Shown: piece by piece, positions 1 to 5,400 of the stretch
Position numbering within the stretch: the first letter of the stretch is position 1
Layout of the letters: each line of letters opens with the position of its first letter
From: Coriobacteriia bacterium
GTDB taxonomy: Bacteria > Actinomycetota > Coriobacteriia > Anaerosomatales > PALSA-660
NCBI GenBank assembly: GCA_003133285.1
Contig: PKWR01000148.1
Location: forward strand, 1,589-6,988
Reading direction: 5' to 3'
DNA: 5,400 nucleotides
Notes under the pieces: model-generated
Databases searched by the model: none
What the model was told of the DNA's origin: nothing
The model's input: the letters and a program-made list of their open reading frames with translations, nothing else
Translations under genes and position numbers: made by a program

Positions 1-822
1 GTCGCGGGCCGTGGCGATGAATGAGCGTTCATCGATGCGCAGCAGGCGCACATCGTCGGCGCCCAACCTGACCTCGAGGCGCTCCAGCGCGCTGCGGCAC
101 GGCACGAGGTCGCCGTCCACGACGACGCAGGCGCCCGCCCGCGCAGGATCGGGGAAGGTGATCGTGACGCGCGCGGAGGGGCCGAGCACCAGTGGGCGCG
201 CGGCCAACGCGTGCGCGCCGACCGGGACGACCAGCAGCGCCCTGAGGTCCGGAGCGATGATCGGGCCGCCGGCGGACAGGGCGTAGGCCGTGGACCCGGT
301 GGGCGTCGAGACGATGAGCCCGTCGCACACCCACCGCGCGAACGGCTCACCGTCGATCTCGACCGCGATGTCGACCGCTCGGGCCCCCGATGCGCGACCC
401 ACGAAGATCTCGTTGAGTGCGTGATGAGACCCCGCGACCCGTCCGCCATGCGTCGCCTCGGCGAGCAGGGTGACCCTTCGCTCCTCGCGCGCCCCGCCTG
501 CGACGACGCTGCGCACGGCACCGATCGGGTCGTCTCCGGACGCTCCACACAGGAAGCCAAGCCGACCGAGGTTGATGCCGAACATGGGGACGTCGGCACC
601 GGCGAGCATATGCGCCGCCTTGAGGATGGTGCCGTCACCGCCGAGCGCGACGACCAACTCCGCGTCCGAGGCCACGCCGGACACGACCTTCGCCTCGCAC
701 GCGGCGGCGTCCGCGGCCGACGCCGTGACGGCATGTCCCTCGGCCGCGAGGTCGACGGCGAGGTCACGGGCGACCGCGCACGCGCGCGGGTTGTCGATGT
801 TGGGTACCACGTGGATGCGCAT
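1..822 (-). CDS. nadK: NAD kinase (ATP-NAD kinase), C-terminal end cut off by the window edge
   Basis: Phosphorylates NAD+ at the 2'-hydroxyl of its adenosine ribose to give NADP+, in the cytoplasm; this is the only route to NADP(H). I translated this frame by hand: 274 codons from an ATG with no stop before the edge. The family usually has about 280-300 residues, so only a short C-terminal piece is missing. Visible hallmarks are the GGDGT motif at residues 61-65 (catalytic Asp63), FGINLGRLGFL at 81-91, the Asn-Glu pair at 137-138, DGLIVSTPTGSTAY at 167-180 followed by SAGGP at 183-187, and the HALAARPLVL segment at 204-213, where related enzymes carry H-(S/T)-L-x-x-R-P. The start lies 5 bases after the tlyA stop. 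A GGGGAG at 835-840 is a possible ribosome site but sits 12 bases away, so coupling to tlyA translation is likely. The assignment is secure from the motifs. Confidence 0.96.
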   Translation of the reverse strand, partial: MRIHVVPNIDNPRACAVARDLAVDLAAEGHAVTASAADAAACEAKVVSGVASDAELVVALGGDGTILKAAHMLAGADVPMFGINLGRLGFLCGASGDDPIGAVRSVVAGGAREERRVTLLAEATHGGRVAGSHHALNEIFVGRASGARAVDIAVEIDGEPFARWVCDGLIVSTPTGSTAYALSAGGPIIAPDLRALLVVPVGAHALAARPLVLGPSARVTITFPDPARAGACVVVDGDLVPCRSALERLEVRLGADDVRLLRIDERSFIATARD

Positions 823-827
823 GACCG

Positions 828-1625
828 CTATCGGCTCCCCAATGCCTCGTGCGCCGCGCGCACGAGGTCCGCATGGTCGATGGGCTCCGGCTCTCCGCCT
901 CGGGCGAGCCTGATCCAGAACTCGATATTACCCTCAGGCCCCGTCAGGGGCGACCACGTCATGCCACGCACGACCCAGCCAGCGTCCCGCGCCTCACGGT
1001 CGACTGTCTCGAGCACGTCGGTGTGGACGGCGGCGTCCCGTACCACGCCTCGTTTTCCCACACGCCCCTTACCCGCCTCGAACTGCGGCTTGACCAGGGC
1101 GACGACCTCGCCGTCGGCGGTCAGCATCCCCGCCAGATGCGGCAGCACCTTGCCCAGCCCGATGAACGACACGTCCACGACCGCCAGGTCGAAGGGCGCG
1201 CCTACGACATCGGGTTCCACGTTGCGTATGTTCGTCCGCTCGAGCACGGTGACGCGCTCGTCGCACCGCAGCTTCCAGGCGAGCTGCCCGTAGCCGACGT
1301 CGATCGCGGTGACGGCAACGACGCCGCGCTGCAGGAGGCAGTCGGTGAACCCTCCGGTGGAAGCGCCCACGTCGACCGCGCGCAGGCCCTCGACGCTCAT
1401 CCCGAAGTCGTCGAGTGCGCCCGCCAGCTTGTGGCCCCCGCGCGAGACGTACTCCTGCGCGGGCTCCACCTCGAAGACGGCGTCGTCGGCGACGTCCGCC
1501 CCGGCCTTGTTCAGCGGCTTGCCGCCGGAAGTGACACGCCCCGCGAGGATGGCTGCCTTGGCCTGTTCACGCGACGTGAAGAGACCCGCCTCAACGAGCG
1601 CGGCGTCGGCTCTGCGTCTGGCCAT
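828..1625 (-). CDS. tlyA: TlyA-type rRNA (cytidine-2'-O)-methyltransferase
   Basis: Uses S-adenosylmethionine to 2'-O-methylate cytidines in rRNA; characterised homologues modify C1920 of 23S rRNA and, in the longer type, C1409 of 16S rRNA, which makes ribosomes sensitive to capreomycin. The 265-residue product has an N-terminal S4-like RNA-binding domain (about residues 1-60, starting MARRRADAALVEAG), the segment SRGGHKLAGAL at 61-71, and an FtsJ/Rossmann methyltransferase domain with the SAM-binding DVGASTGGFTD at 85-95. The expected K-D-K-E catalytic set can be placed at Lys66, Asp151 (VVDVSFI), Lys179 (LVKPQFE) and Glu235 (GNIEFW). Length and a full N-terminal domain fit the long form (the mycobacterial protein has 268 residues), so action on both subunits is plausible but inferred. 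The ATG has GAGGG 8 bases upstream, at 1634-1638. The first 35 bases overlap the end of dxs in another frame. Confidence 0.95.
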   Translation of the reverse strand: MARRRADAALVEAGLFTSREQAKAAILAGRVTSGGKPLNKAGADVADDAVFEVEPAQEYVSRGGHKLAGALDDFGMSVEGLRAVDVGASTGGFTDCLLQRGVVAVTAIDVGYGQLAWKLRCDERVTVLERTNIRNVEPDVVGAPFDLAVVDVSFIGLGKVLPHLAGMLTADGEVVALVKPQFEAGKGRVGKRGVVRDAAVHTDVLETVDREARDAGWVVRGMTWSPLTGPEGNIEFWIRLARGGEPEPIDHADLVRAAHEALGSR

Positions 1626-3525
1626 GCCGTTCGCCCTCGCTTTCCGACACGCGCTGCAGCCGACCGAGCACGGCCTCGCTGACGCCCGACGGGGTCAGGC
1701 GCACCTCTTCGAGCAGACGGTTCATCGCCCCGTGCGTGACGAAGCAGTCCGGCACGCCGAGATGCATGACGTCGGGCGTCAACCCCATGTCGGCGAGCGC
1801 CTCGAGGACCGCCGAGCCGGCGCCCCCGATGCTGGTGTTCTCCTCGATGGTCACGACCAGGTCGTGCCTCTGCGCGGCCCACGCGACCGTCTCCATGTCG
1901 ACAGGCTTGACCCACCGCATGTTGACGACCGACGCCGAGACGCCCGCCTCCATCAGCGAAGCCGCCGCGCGTTCCGCGACGCCCACCATGCGGCCCCACG
2001 CCAGCAGCGCGACGTCGGTGCCCGTGCGGCGCACCTGGGCGCGACCCGCCTCGAGAACGGACGGCTCGCGGGGAAGCGCCACGCCGACGCCCTTGCCGCG
2101 CGGGTAGCGGATGGCGAACGGGCCGTCGGTCTGCAGGCCGGTGTGCAGCATGTCGACCAGTTCGGCCTCGTCGGCGGGCGTGCAGAGCGTGAGGTTCGGG
2201 ACCGCGCGCAGGAAGCTCATGTCGAAGACGCCGTGATGCGTGGGGCCGTCCTCCCCCACCAGCCCCGCGCGGTCGAGCGCGAATACGACGGGCAGGTTCT
2301 GCAGACACACGTCCATGATGATCTGGTCGTAGGCCCGCTGGATGAAGGTCGAGTAGATGGCAACGACGGGTCGGCGGCCGCCGACCGCGAGCCCGGCAGC
2401 GAAGCCGACCGCATGCTGCTCGGCGATGCCGACGTCGAAGAAGCGATCCGGGTAGGCGTCGCGGAAGCGGCCGAGGCCGGTCCCCGACGGCATAGCGGCC
2501 GTGATCGCGCAGATCCGTTCGTCGAGTGCCGCCTCCGCCACGATCGCTTCGCCGAACACCTCGGTGAACGAGGGTGGTCCGCCCTTGGCGCCGTTGACCT
2601 TACCGGTCGAGACCTCGAACGGCGCGATGCCGTGGAACTCGTCGGGCGAGACCTCGGCCGGCGCGTAGCCCTGCCCCTTGTGGGTCACCATGTGGATGAT
2701 GACCGGGCCTTCGGCGTTGCGCGCCCAGGTGATCGCGTCCTGCACCTTCTGGACGTCGTGACCGTTGATCGGGCCGACGTACTTCCAGCCCAACTCCTCG
2801 AAGACCATGCCAGGGACGACCAGTTGTTTGAACGACTCCTTCGCGGCCTCGCCTGCAGCGACCAGCCCCGCGCCGATGCCCGGCACCTTCGCGATCGAAC
2901 CCTCGACTGCCTCGCGGAGCTGGATGTAGCGCTTGTCGAGTCGGACGCGCGCGAGGTAGCTCGCCAGCGCGCCCACATTCTCGGAGATCGACATCTCGTT
3001 GTCGTTGAGCACGACGATCATCTTCGTGCCGAGGTGTCCGGCATGGTTGAGCGCCTCGAAGGCCATCCCGCCCGTGAGCGAACCGTCGCCGATGACCGCG
3101 ACGATCTGCTCGTCAGTGCCGCGGGCGTCGCGCGCCTGCGCGAGCCCCAGTGCGACCGAGATCGAGTTCGAGGCGTGCCCGGTGTCGAAGACGTCGTAGC
3201 GTGACTCGCTGCGCTTCGGGAAGCCGCAGAGCCCGCCGTATTGGCGCAGCGTGGAGAACCGGTCGCGACGGCCGGTGAGCAGCTTGAATACGTACCCCTG
3301 GTGGCCGACGTCCCAGATCACGCGGTCGCGGGGAGTGTCCAGCGCTCGCAGGATGCCGAGCGTCAGTTCGACGACGCCCAGGTTCGGCGCGAGGTGCCCG
3401 CCGGTCTGCGAGACCGTGTCGATGAGCTGGTCGCGGATCTCCTTGGCCAGAACGCGCAACTGCGCGCCATCGAGCGGCTTGAGGTCTTCGGGAGTCGAGA
3501 TGGTATCGAGGATGCGATCGCTCAC
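1591..3525 (-). CDS. dxs: 1-deoxy-D-xylulose-5-phosphate synthase
   Basis: Condenses pyruvate with glyceraldehyde 3-phosphate to DXP, the first and often rate-limiting step of the MEP isoprenoid pathway; DXP also feeds thiamine and pyridoxal phosphate synthesis. The 644-residue product has the three transketolase-like domains. Visible landmarks are TGGHLAPNLGVVELT at 41-55 (His44), WDVGHQ at 71-76, the thiamine-diphosphate motif from GDGSLTGG at 146-153 to NDNEMSIS at 174-181, GWKYVGPINGHD at 246-257, VGIAEQHAVGFAAGLA at 365-380 (general-base Glu369), DRAGLVGEDGPTHHG at 418-432, and RYPRG at 473-477. I chose the GTG at 3525 because homology begins right after it (VSDRILDTIS). The open frame continues to 3615, but that extra part looks like leader. 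AGGGAGG at 3540-3546 lies 14 bases upstream, rather far. The last 20 or so residues, rich in Arg, go beyond the family's normal end and overlap tlyA. Confidence 0.96.
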   Translation of the reverse strand: MSDRILDTISTPEDLKPLDGAQLRVLAKEIRDQLIDTVSQTGGHLAPNLGVVELTLGILRALDTPRDRVIWDVGHQGYVFKLLTGRRDRFSTLRQYGGLCGFPKRSESRYDVFDTGHASNSISVALGLAQARDARGTDEQIVAVIGDGSLTGGMAFEALNHAGHLGTKMIVVLNDNEMSISENVGALASYLARVRLDKRYIQLREAVEGSIAKVPGIGAGLVAAGEAAKESFKQLVVPGMVFEELGWKYVGPINGHDVQKVQDAITWARNAEGPVIIHMVTHKGQGYAPAEVSPDEFHGIAPFEVSTGKVNGAKGGPPSFTEVFGEAIVAEAALDERICAITAAMPSGTGLGRFRDAYPDRFFDVGIAEQHAVGFAAGLAVGGRRPVVAIYSTFIQRAYDQIIMDVCLQNLPVVFALDRAGLVGEDGPTHHGVFDMSFLRAVPNLTLCTPADEAELVDMLHTGLQTDGPFAIRYPRGKGVGVALPREPSVLEAGRAQVRRTGTDVALLAWGRMVGVAERAAASLMEAGVSASVVNMRWVKPVDMETVAWAAQRHDLVVTIEENTSIGGAGSAVLEALADMGLTPDVMHLGVPDCFVTHGAMNRLLEEVRLTPSGVSEAVLGRLQRVSESEGERHGQTQSRRRAR

Positions 3526-3664
3526 AGCCGGTGCGTCATCCTCCCTGTAGGTTCCGCCGCCTGAGCGGCGACGGCTTCCTGGTGAAACGTTAGACCCGCG
3601 CCCCCACGCGCGCAATCCACGTGCGCCTTCACGTCATCACGCCGTTGCGGCGCCGTCGCGCGCG
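3526..3664 (-). promoter_or_regulatory. Intergenic leader of dxs with a possible promoter and a small hairpin
   Basis: This is the only long gap in the cluster. Read on the minus strand it holds TTGCGC (3610-3615) and TAACGT (3587-3592) separated by 17 bases. Each matches only about half of the sigma-70 consensus hexamers, so this is a weak promoter candidate. Downstream is a hairpin with a 6-bp GC stem (3555-3560 with 3565-3570, four-base loop), followed by the purine-rich AGGGAGG at 3540-3546. Just after the xseB stop there is also a 5-bp CGCCG-CAA-CGGCG hairpin without a T-run, which does not look like an intrinsic terminator. I do not recognise a known riboswitch. Strong G/C bias makes short stems common by chance. 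Confidence 0.3.
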
Positions 3665-4057
3665 TCACTCCCGCGCATCGTCCTCTTCGTCCGCGGGCAC
3701 AGCCGAGTCGCCGGCCCACGCGTCCTCGGCTCCCCAGTCCTCTGAGACGACCACGGTGTCGACGATCGCGTCGGCGACGCCGTGGTCGTCGGAGTCAGCC
3801 AGTTCGACGACCTCGGTGACGGTCACCGCGGCCGATGCGTCTGCGGGGACGACCCCCGCCTCACCGGACGACGCCTCGGGCGCCGGGACCTTGAACGAGG
3901 TCTGGTCGATGAGCTCATTGCACTGGTTGACGAGCCGGACGGCCTCTTCGAGCAGGTCGAGGCTCTGCTCGAGGGAGACGTCCTTGCGCCGGACCTGGCC
4001 GACGATGTCCTCGAGCCGGGCGCGGGTGGTCTCGAAGGTCGAACGATCGTCACTCAT
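3665..4057 (-). CDS. xseB: Exodeoxyribonuclease VII small subunit with a long acidic C-terminal extension
   Basis: XseB binds the catalytic large subunit XseA to form exonuclease VII, which degrades single-stranded DNA from both ends to short oligonucleotides. The family domain covers about residues 5-55: FETTRARLEDIVGQVRRKDV, then SLEQSLDLLEEAVRLVNQCNELID, a two-helix hairpin typical of XseB. Usual family length is around 60-90 residues, but this product has 130. Residues 57-130 are low in complexity, rich in Ala, Val, Asp and Glu, with roughly 21 acidic residues against a single Arg, and end PADEEDDARE; I recognise no domain there. The ATG has a clear AAGGAG at 4065-4070, 7 bases away, and overlaps the nusB stop by 8 bases (ATGAGTGA), which points to coupled translation. 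xseA is not beside it, unlike in many genomes. No frameshift is apparent: the tail shares the frame and GC-rich codon use. Confidence 0.88.
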   Translation of the reverse strand: MSDDRSTFETTRARLEDIVGQVRRKDVSLEQSLDLLEEAVRLVNQCNELIDQTSFKVPAPEASSGEAGVVPADASAAVTVTEVVELADSDDHGVADAIVDTVVVSEDWGAEDAWAGDSAVPADEEDDARE

Positions 4058-4484
4058 CGGTGCTCTCCTTCAGTCCGCCCGCTGCCACGACGTCGGCCAG
4101 CCGACCCAGGATGCCGTTGATGAACTTCGACGAGTCGTCGGTACCGTAGACTTTGGCCATCTCGACGGCCTCGTTGATGGCCACGGAGTCGGGGACGTCC
4201 TCGTCGCGGTAGAGCATCTCCCACGCGGCCAGCCGCAGGATGTTTCGGTCGACGATGGGCATGCGGGACACCACCCAGTTCTGCGAGATGTCCTCGATGA
4301 TCGAGTCTATGCGCTCCAGATGCGCCTCAACGCCGACGACCGCCTCGCGGCAGTACTCGGCCGGCTCGCCGTCCTCGACCGAGAAGGTGCCGTCGGCGAG
4401 GATGCGGACAGCGCTCTGCTCAGTGAGCTCGCGCTGGTAGAGGATGTGAAGCGCCTGGTGTCGGGCCCTACGTCGTTCGAGCAT
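4050..4484 (-). CDS. nusB: Transcription antitermination protein NusB
   Basis: NusB pairs with NusE (ribosomal protein S10), binds the boxA RNA of rRNA leaders and helps RNA polymerase read through terminators, supporting rRNA transcription. The 144-residue product has the normal size and all-helical pattern: an Arg-rich start (MLERRRARHQALHILYQRE, residues 1-19) that fits the RNA-binding N-terminus, then IVDRNILRLAAWEMLYR at 77-93 and VAINEAVEMAKVYGTDDSSK at 101-120 followed by FINGILGRL, the most conserved family segment. The same frame is open further upstream but there it only shadows the asp23-like gene, and homology begins at the ATG at 4484. That ATG lies 16 bases after the preceding stop. 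The only purine-rich stretch, GAGGAG at 4504-4509, is 19 bases away, so initiation probably relies on coupling to the upstream gene. Confidence 0.95.
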   Translation of the reverse strand: MLERRRARHQALHILYQRELTEQSAVRILADGTFSVEDGEPAEYCREAVVGVEAHLERIDSIIEDISQNWVVSRMPIVDRNILRLAAWEMLYRDEDVPDSVAINEAVEMAKVYGTDDSSKFINGILGRLADVVAAGGLKESTDE

Positions 4485-4500
4485 GTGTGTGCGGCCGGCC

Positions 4501-4836
4501 CTACTCCTCGGGGAACTGGATCGCGTCGATGAACACGTCGACGCGCGAGGCTGAATGCCCCGTCTGCGACTCCAATGCATCGGAGACCGCGTCCTGCATA
4601 GCCGCGCCGAGCTGGCGCAGGGGGCGGCCGTAGAGTGCGGTGATGTGGATGGTGACCACGAAGCGGCCGTCCTCGTCCAAGGCGACCTCGACGGCCTTGA
4701 TCGAACGGGAGAGCTTTCCCAGCGCCGAGGTGTCGATGCACACGACGCCATCGACCTGGCCGGCGGCGAGCTGCACCATCGTCTCGACGACGCCCGGAGC
4801 GATGTCGAGGCCTTCAAGGCTCAGTTCGGCTGGCAT
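4501..4836 (-). CDS. Asp23/Gls24 family (DUF322) protein, YqhY-like
   Basis: A small soluble protein of the Asp23/Gls24 family, whose biochemical role is not firmly known. Members have been linked to cell-envelope stress, and the Bacillus member YqhY, which lies in the same place between accC and nusB, has been tied genetically to control of acetyl-CoA carboxylase. From the ATG the product has 111 residues. Family marks are LDIAPGVVETMVQLAAGQVDGV at about 10-31, a beta-strand pair around VEVALDEDGRFVVTIHITALYG at 49-70, and QTGHSASRVDVFIDAIQF at 91-108. No signal peptide or membrane segment is seen. An in-frame GTG at 4845 would add three residues, but AGGGA (4848-4852) is only 2 bases from it and 11 from the ATG, so I prefer the ATG. 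Family membership is well supported; any link to AccC here is inferred from gene order. Confidence 0.88.
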   Translation of the reverse strand: MPAELSLEGLDIAPGVVETMVQLAAGQVDGVVCIDTSALGKLSRSIKAVEVALDEDGRFVVTIHITALYGRPLRQLGAAMQDAVSDALESQTGHSASRVDVFIDAIQFPEE

Positions 4837-4866
4837 GCTCTTCACGTTCCCTTCGTATACCGAGGC

Positions 4867-4893
4867 GACGGCGCCGTTCTTGGTGGCGCCGTC
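4867..4893 (-). other. Perfect 9-bp inverted repeat spanning the accC stop codon
   Basis: GACGGCGCC at 4867-4875 is an exact inverted copy of GGCGCCGTC at 4885-4893, with a 9-base spacer. On the minus-strand transcript it forms a GC-rich hairpin that includes the first two bases of the accC TGA stop and lies just upstream of the asp23-like gene. No T-run follows (the next transcribed bases are gcctcggtatac), so it is not a typical intrinsic terminator. It could be a leaky attenuator, a 3'-end stabilising structure or an RNA processing site. In GC-rich DNA a chance origin is possible, although an uninterrupted 9-bp stem located exactly in the gap is suggestive. Confidence 0.5.
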
Positions 4894-5400
4894 AGCCGCG
4901 TTCGTGGTAGATGCGGGTCTCCACGAAGTCAGTATAGACCTCGCCTTTCTGGAAGTACTCGTTCTCGATGACCATCTGGTGGAACGGGATGGTCGTCGGG
5001 ATGCCCACCACGATGAACTCGTCGAGGGCGCGGCGGGCGCGGTTGATCGCCTCGTAGCGGGTCTCGCCCCACACGATCAGCTTGGCGAGCAGCGAGTCGT
5101 AGTTCGGCGGCACCGTGTAGCCGGAGTACATGTGGGAGTCCACGCGCACGCCCAGCCCGCCCGGCGCGTTGAAGACCTCGATCTTGCCCGGGTGCGGACG
5201 GAAGCCGTTGGCGGGGTCTTCCGCGTTGATGCGGAACTCGATCGCGTGTCCGCGCTGCACGATGTCGGCCTGGTCCGGATGGCGCATCGGAGCGCCGGAC
5301 GCGATCCGGATCTGCTCCTTGATGATATCGACACCGGTGACCGCCTCGGTGACCGGGTGCTCCACCTGGACGCGCGTGTTCATCTCCATGAAGTAGAACG
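4892..5400 (-). CDS. accC: Biotin carboxylase subunit of acetyl-CoA carboxylase, C-terminal part only
   Basis: AccC carboxylates the biotin carried on BCCP using ATP and bicarbonate; acetyl-CoA carboxylase then makes malonyl-CoA for fatty-acid synthesis. The N-terminal part lies beyond the right edge: the window holds 168 complete codons before the stop, compared with about 450 in the whole protein. What is visible is the end of the ATP-grasp domain and the biotin carboxylase C-terminal domain: FYFMEMNTRVQVEHPVTEAV with the catalytic Glu-x-Asn-x-Arg (EMNTR) set, then GVDIIKEQIRIASG, RGHAIEFRINAEDP, the G-V-R-V-D-S-H segment carrying the conserved Arg near the biotin site, and YTVPPNYDSLLAKLIVWG. 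The C-terminus (VYTDFVETRIYHERG) ends at the normal place. A biotin carboxylase domain of an acyl- or propionyl-CoA carboxylase is an alternative, but those are usually longer fusions, and the downstream asp23-nusB order favours accC. Confidence 0.95.
   Translation of the reverse strand, partial: FYFMEMNTRVQVEHPVTEAVTGVDIIKEQIRIASGAPMRHPDQADIVQRGHAIEFRINAEDPANGFRPHPGKIEVFNAPGGLGVRVDSHMYSGYTVPPNYDSLLAKLIVWGETRYEAINRARRALDEFIVVGIPTTIPFHQMVIENEYFQKGEVYTDFVETRIYHERG

Noticed and set aside
211..1682. Plus-strand open frames of 360 and 277 codons opposite nadK and tlyA
   Set aside because: Both are antisense to genes with clear catalytic motifs, show biased Arg-rich composition and no domain, and fit the same GC-rich shadow effect.
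1309..3204. Plus-strand open frame of 631 codons opposite dxs and tlyA
   Set aside because: It lies antisense to two clearly homologous genes, its product is Arg/Asp/His-rich with no recognisable domain, and long stop-free antisense frames are expected where third codon positions are almost all G or C.
3526..3615. Extending Dxs upstream to the open-frame start at 3615
   Set aside because: The extra 30 residues (Arg/Gly/Ser-rich) do not resemble the DXS N-terminus, whose homology begins just after the GTG at 3525, and they would cover the ribosome-site-like AGGGAGG.
3526..3664. Known riboswitch in the dxs leader (thiamine, THF, guanidine, fluoride or similar)
   Set aside because: I could not match the conserved core of any of these classes; only short GC stems are visible, which are common by chance here.
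3621..4532. Plus-strand frame of 303 codons opposite xseB and nusB
   Set aside because: Low-complexity Ser/Arg/Thr-rich start, no family resemblance, and it lies entirely over well-supported minus-strand genes.
4485..4817. Upstream extension of the NusB frame to 4817
   Set aside because: This part overlaps the asp23-like gene in another frame, is Ser/Arg-rich and lies outside NusB homology, so it is a shadow.
4855..4860. Possible -10 box (TATACG on the minus strand) before the asp23-like gene
   Set aside because: No acceptable -35 element lies at 16-18 bases upstream; that region is occupied by the GC hairpin, so a promoter is not supported.

Overview
The window is a stretch of bacterial housekeeping DNA in which every recognisable gene lies on the minus strand. 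Read in the direction of transcription (from high to low coordinates) the order is: end of accC (biotin carboxylase), an Asp23/Gls24-family gene, nusB, xseB, dxs, tlyA, and nadK, which runs off the left edge. The DNA is strongly GC-rich and codon third positions are mostly G or C. Spacing is tight: nusB and xseB overlap by 8 bases, dxs and tlyA by 35 bases, and nadK starts 5 bases after tlyA. The only sizeable gap is 139 bases in front of dxs.

The order accC - asp23-like - nusB - xseB - dxs - tlyA - nadK follows the 'yqh/yqi' cluster known from Bacillota (accBC-yqhY-nusB-folD-xseA-xseB-ispA-dxs-tlyA-nadK/argR-recN). folD, xseA and the prenyl-transferase gene that normally lie inside it are missing here. 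High GC combined with this order suggests a deep-branching actinomycetote (for example a Coriobacteriia-like or Thermoleophilia-like lineage) or another high-GC relative of the Gram-positives. This placement is inference; the window holds no rRNA or other decisive marker.

Functionally, the genes cover fatty-acid precursor supply (AccC), a small Asp23-type protein of uncertain role, transcription antitermination for rRNA (NusB), the small subunit of exonuclease VII (XseB), the first step of the MEP isoprenoid pathway (Dxs), rRNA 2'-O-methylation (TlyA) and NADP synthesis (NadK). They are probably co-transcribed in one or two units, with a possible second promoter in the gap before dxs. The oddest points are an acidic, low-complexity tail of about 74 residues on XseB, the lack of xseA beside xseB, a perfect 9-bp hairpin that spans the accC stop codon, and a basic C-terminal tail on Dxs encoded largely within the start of tlyA.

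I found no mobile element, CRISPR array, tRNA or rRNA, and no sign of an undescribed multi-gene system. The long plus-strand open frames are best explained as GC-rich shadows of the minus-strand genes.
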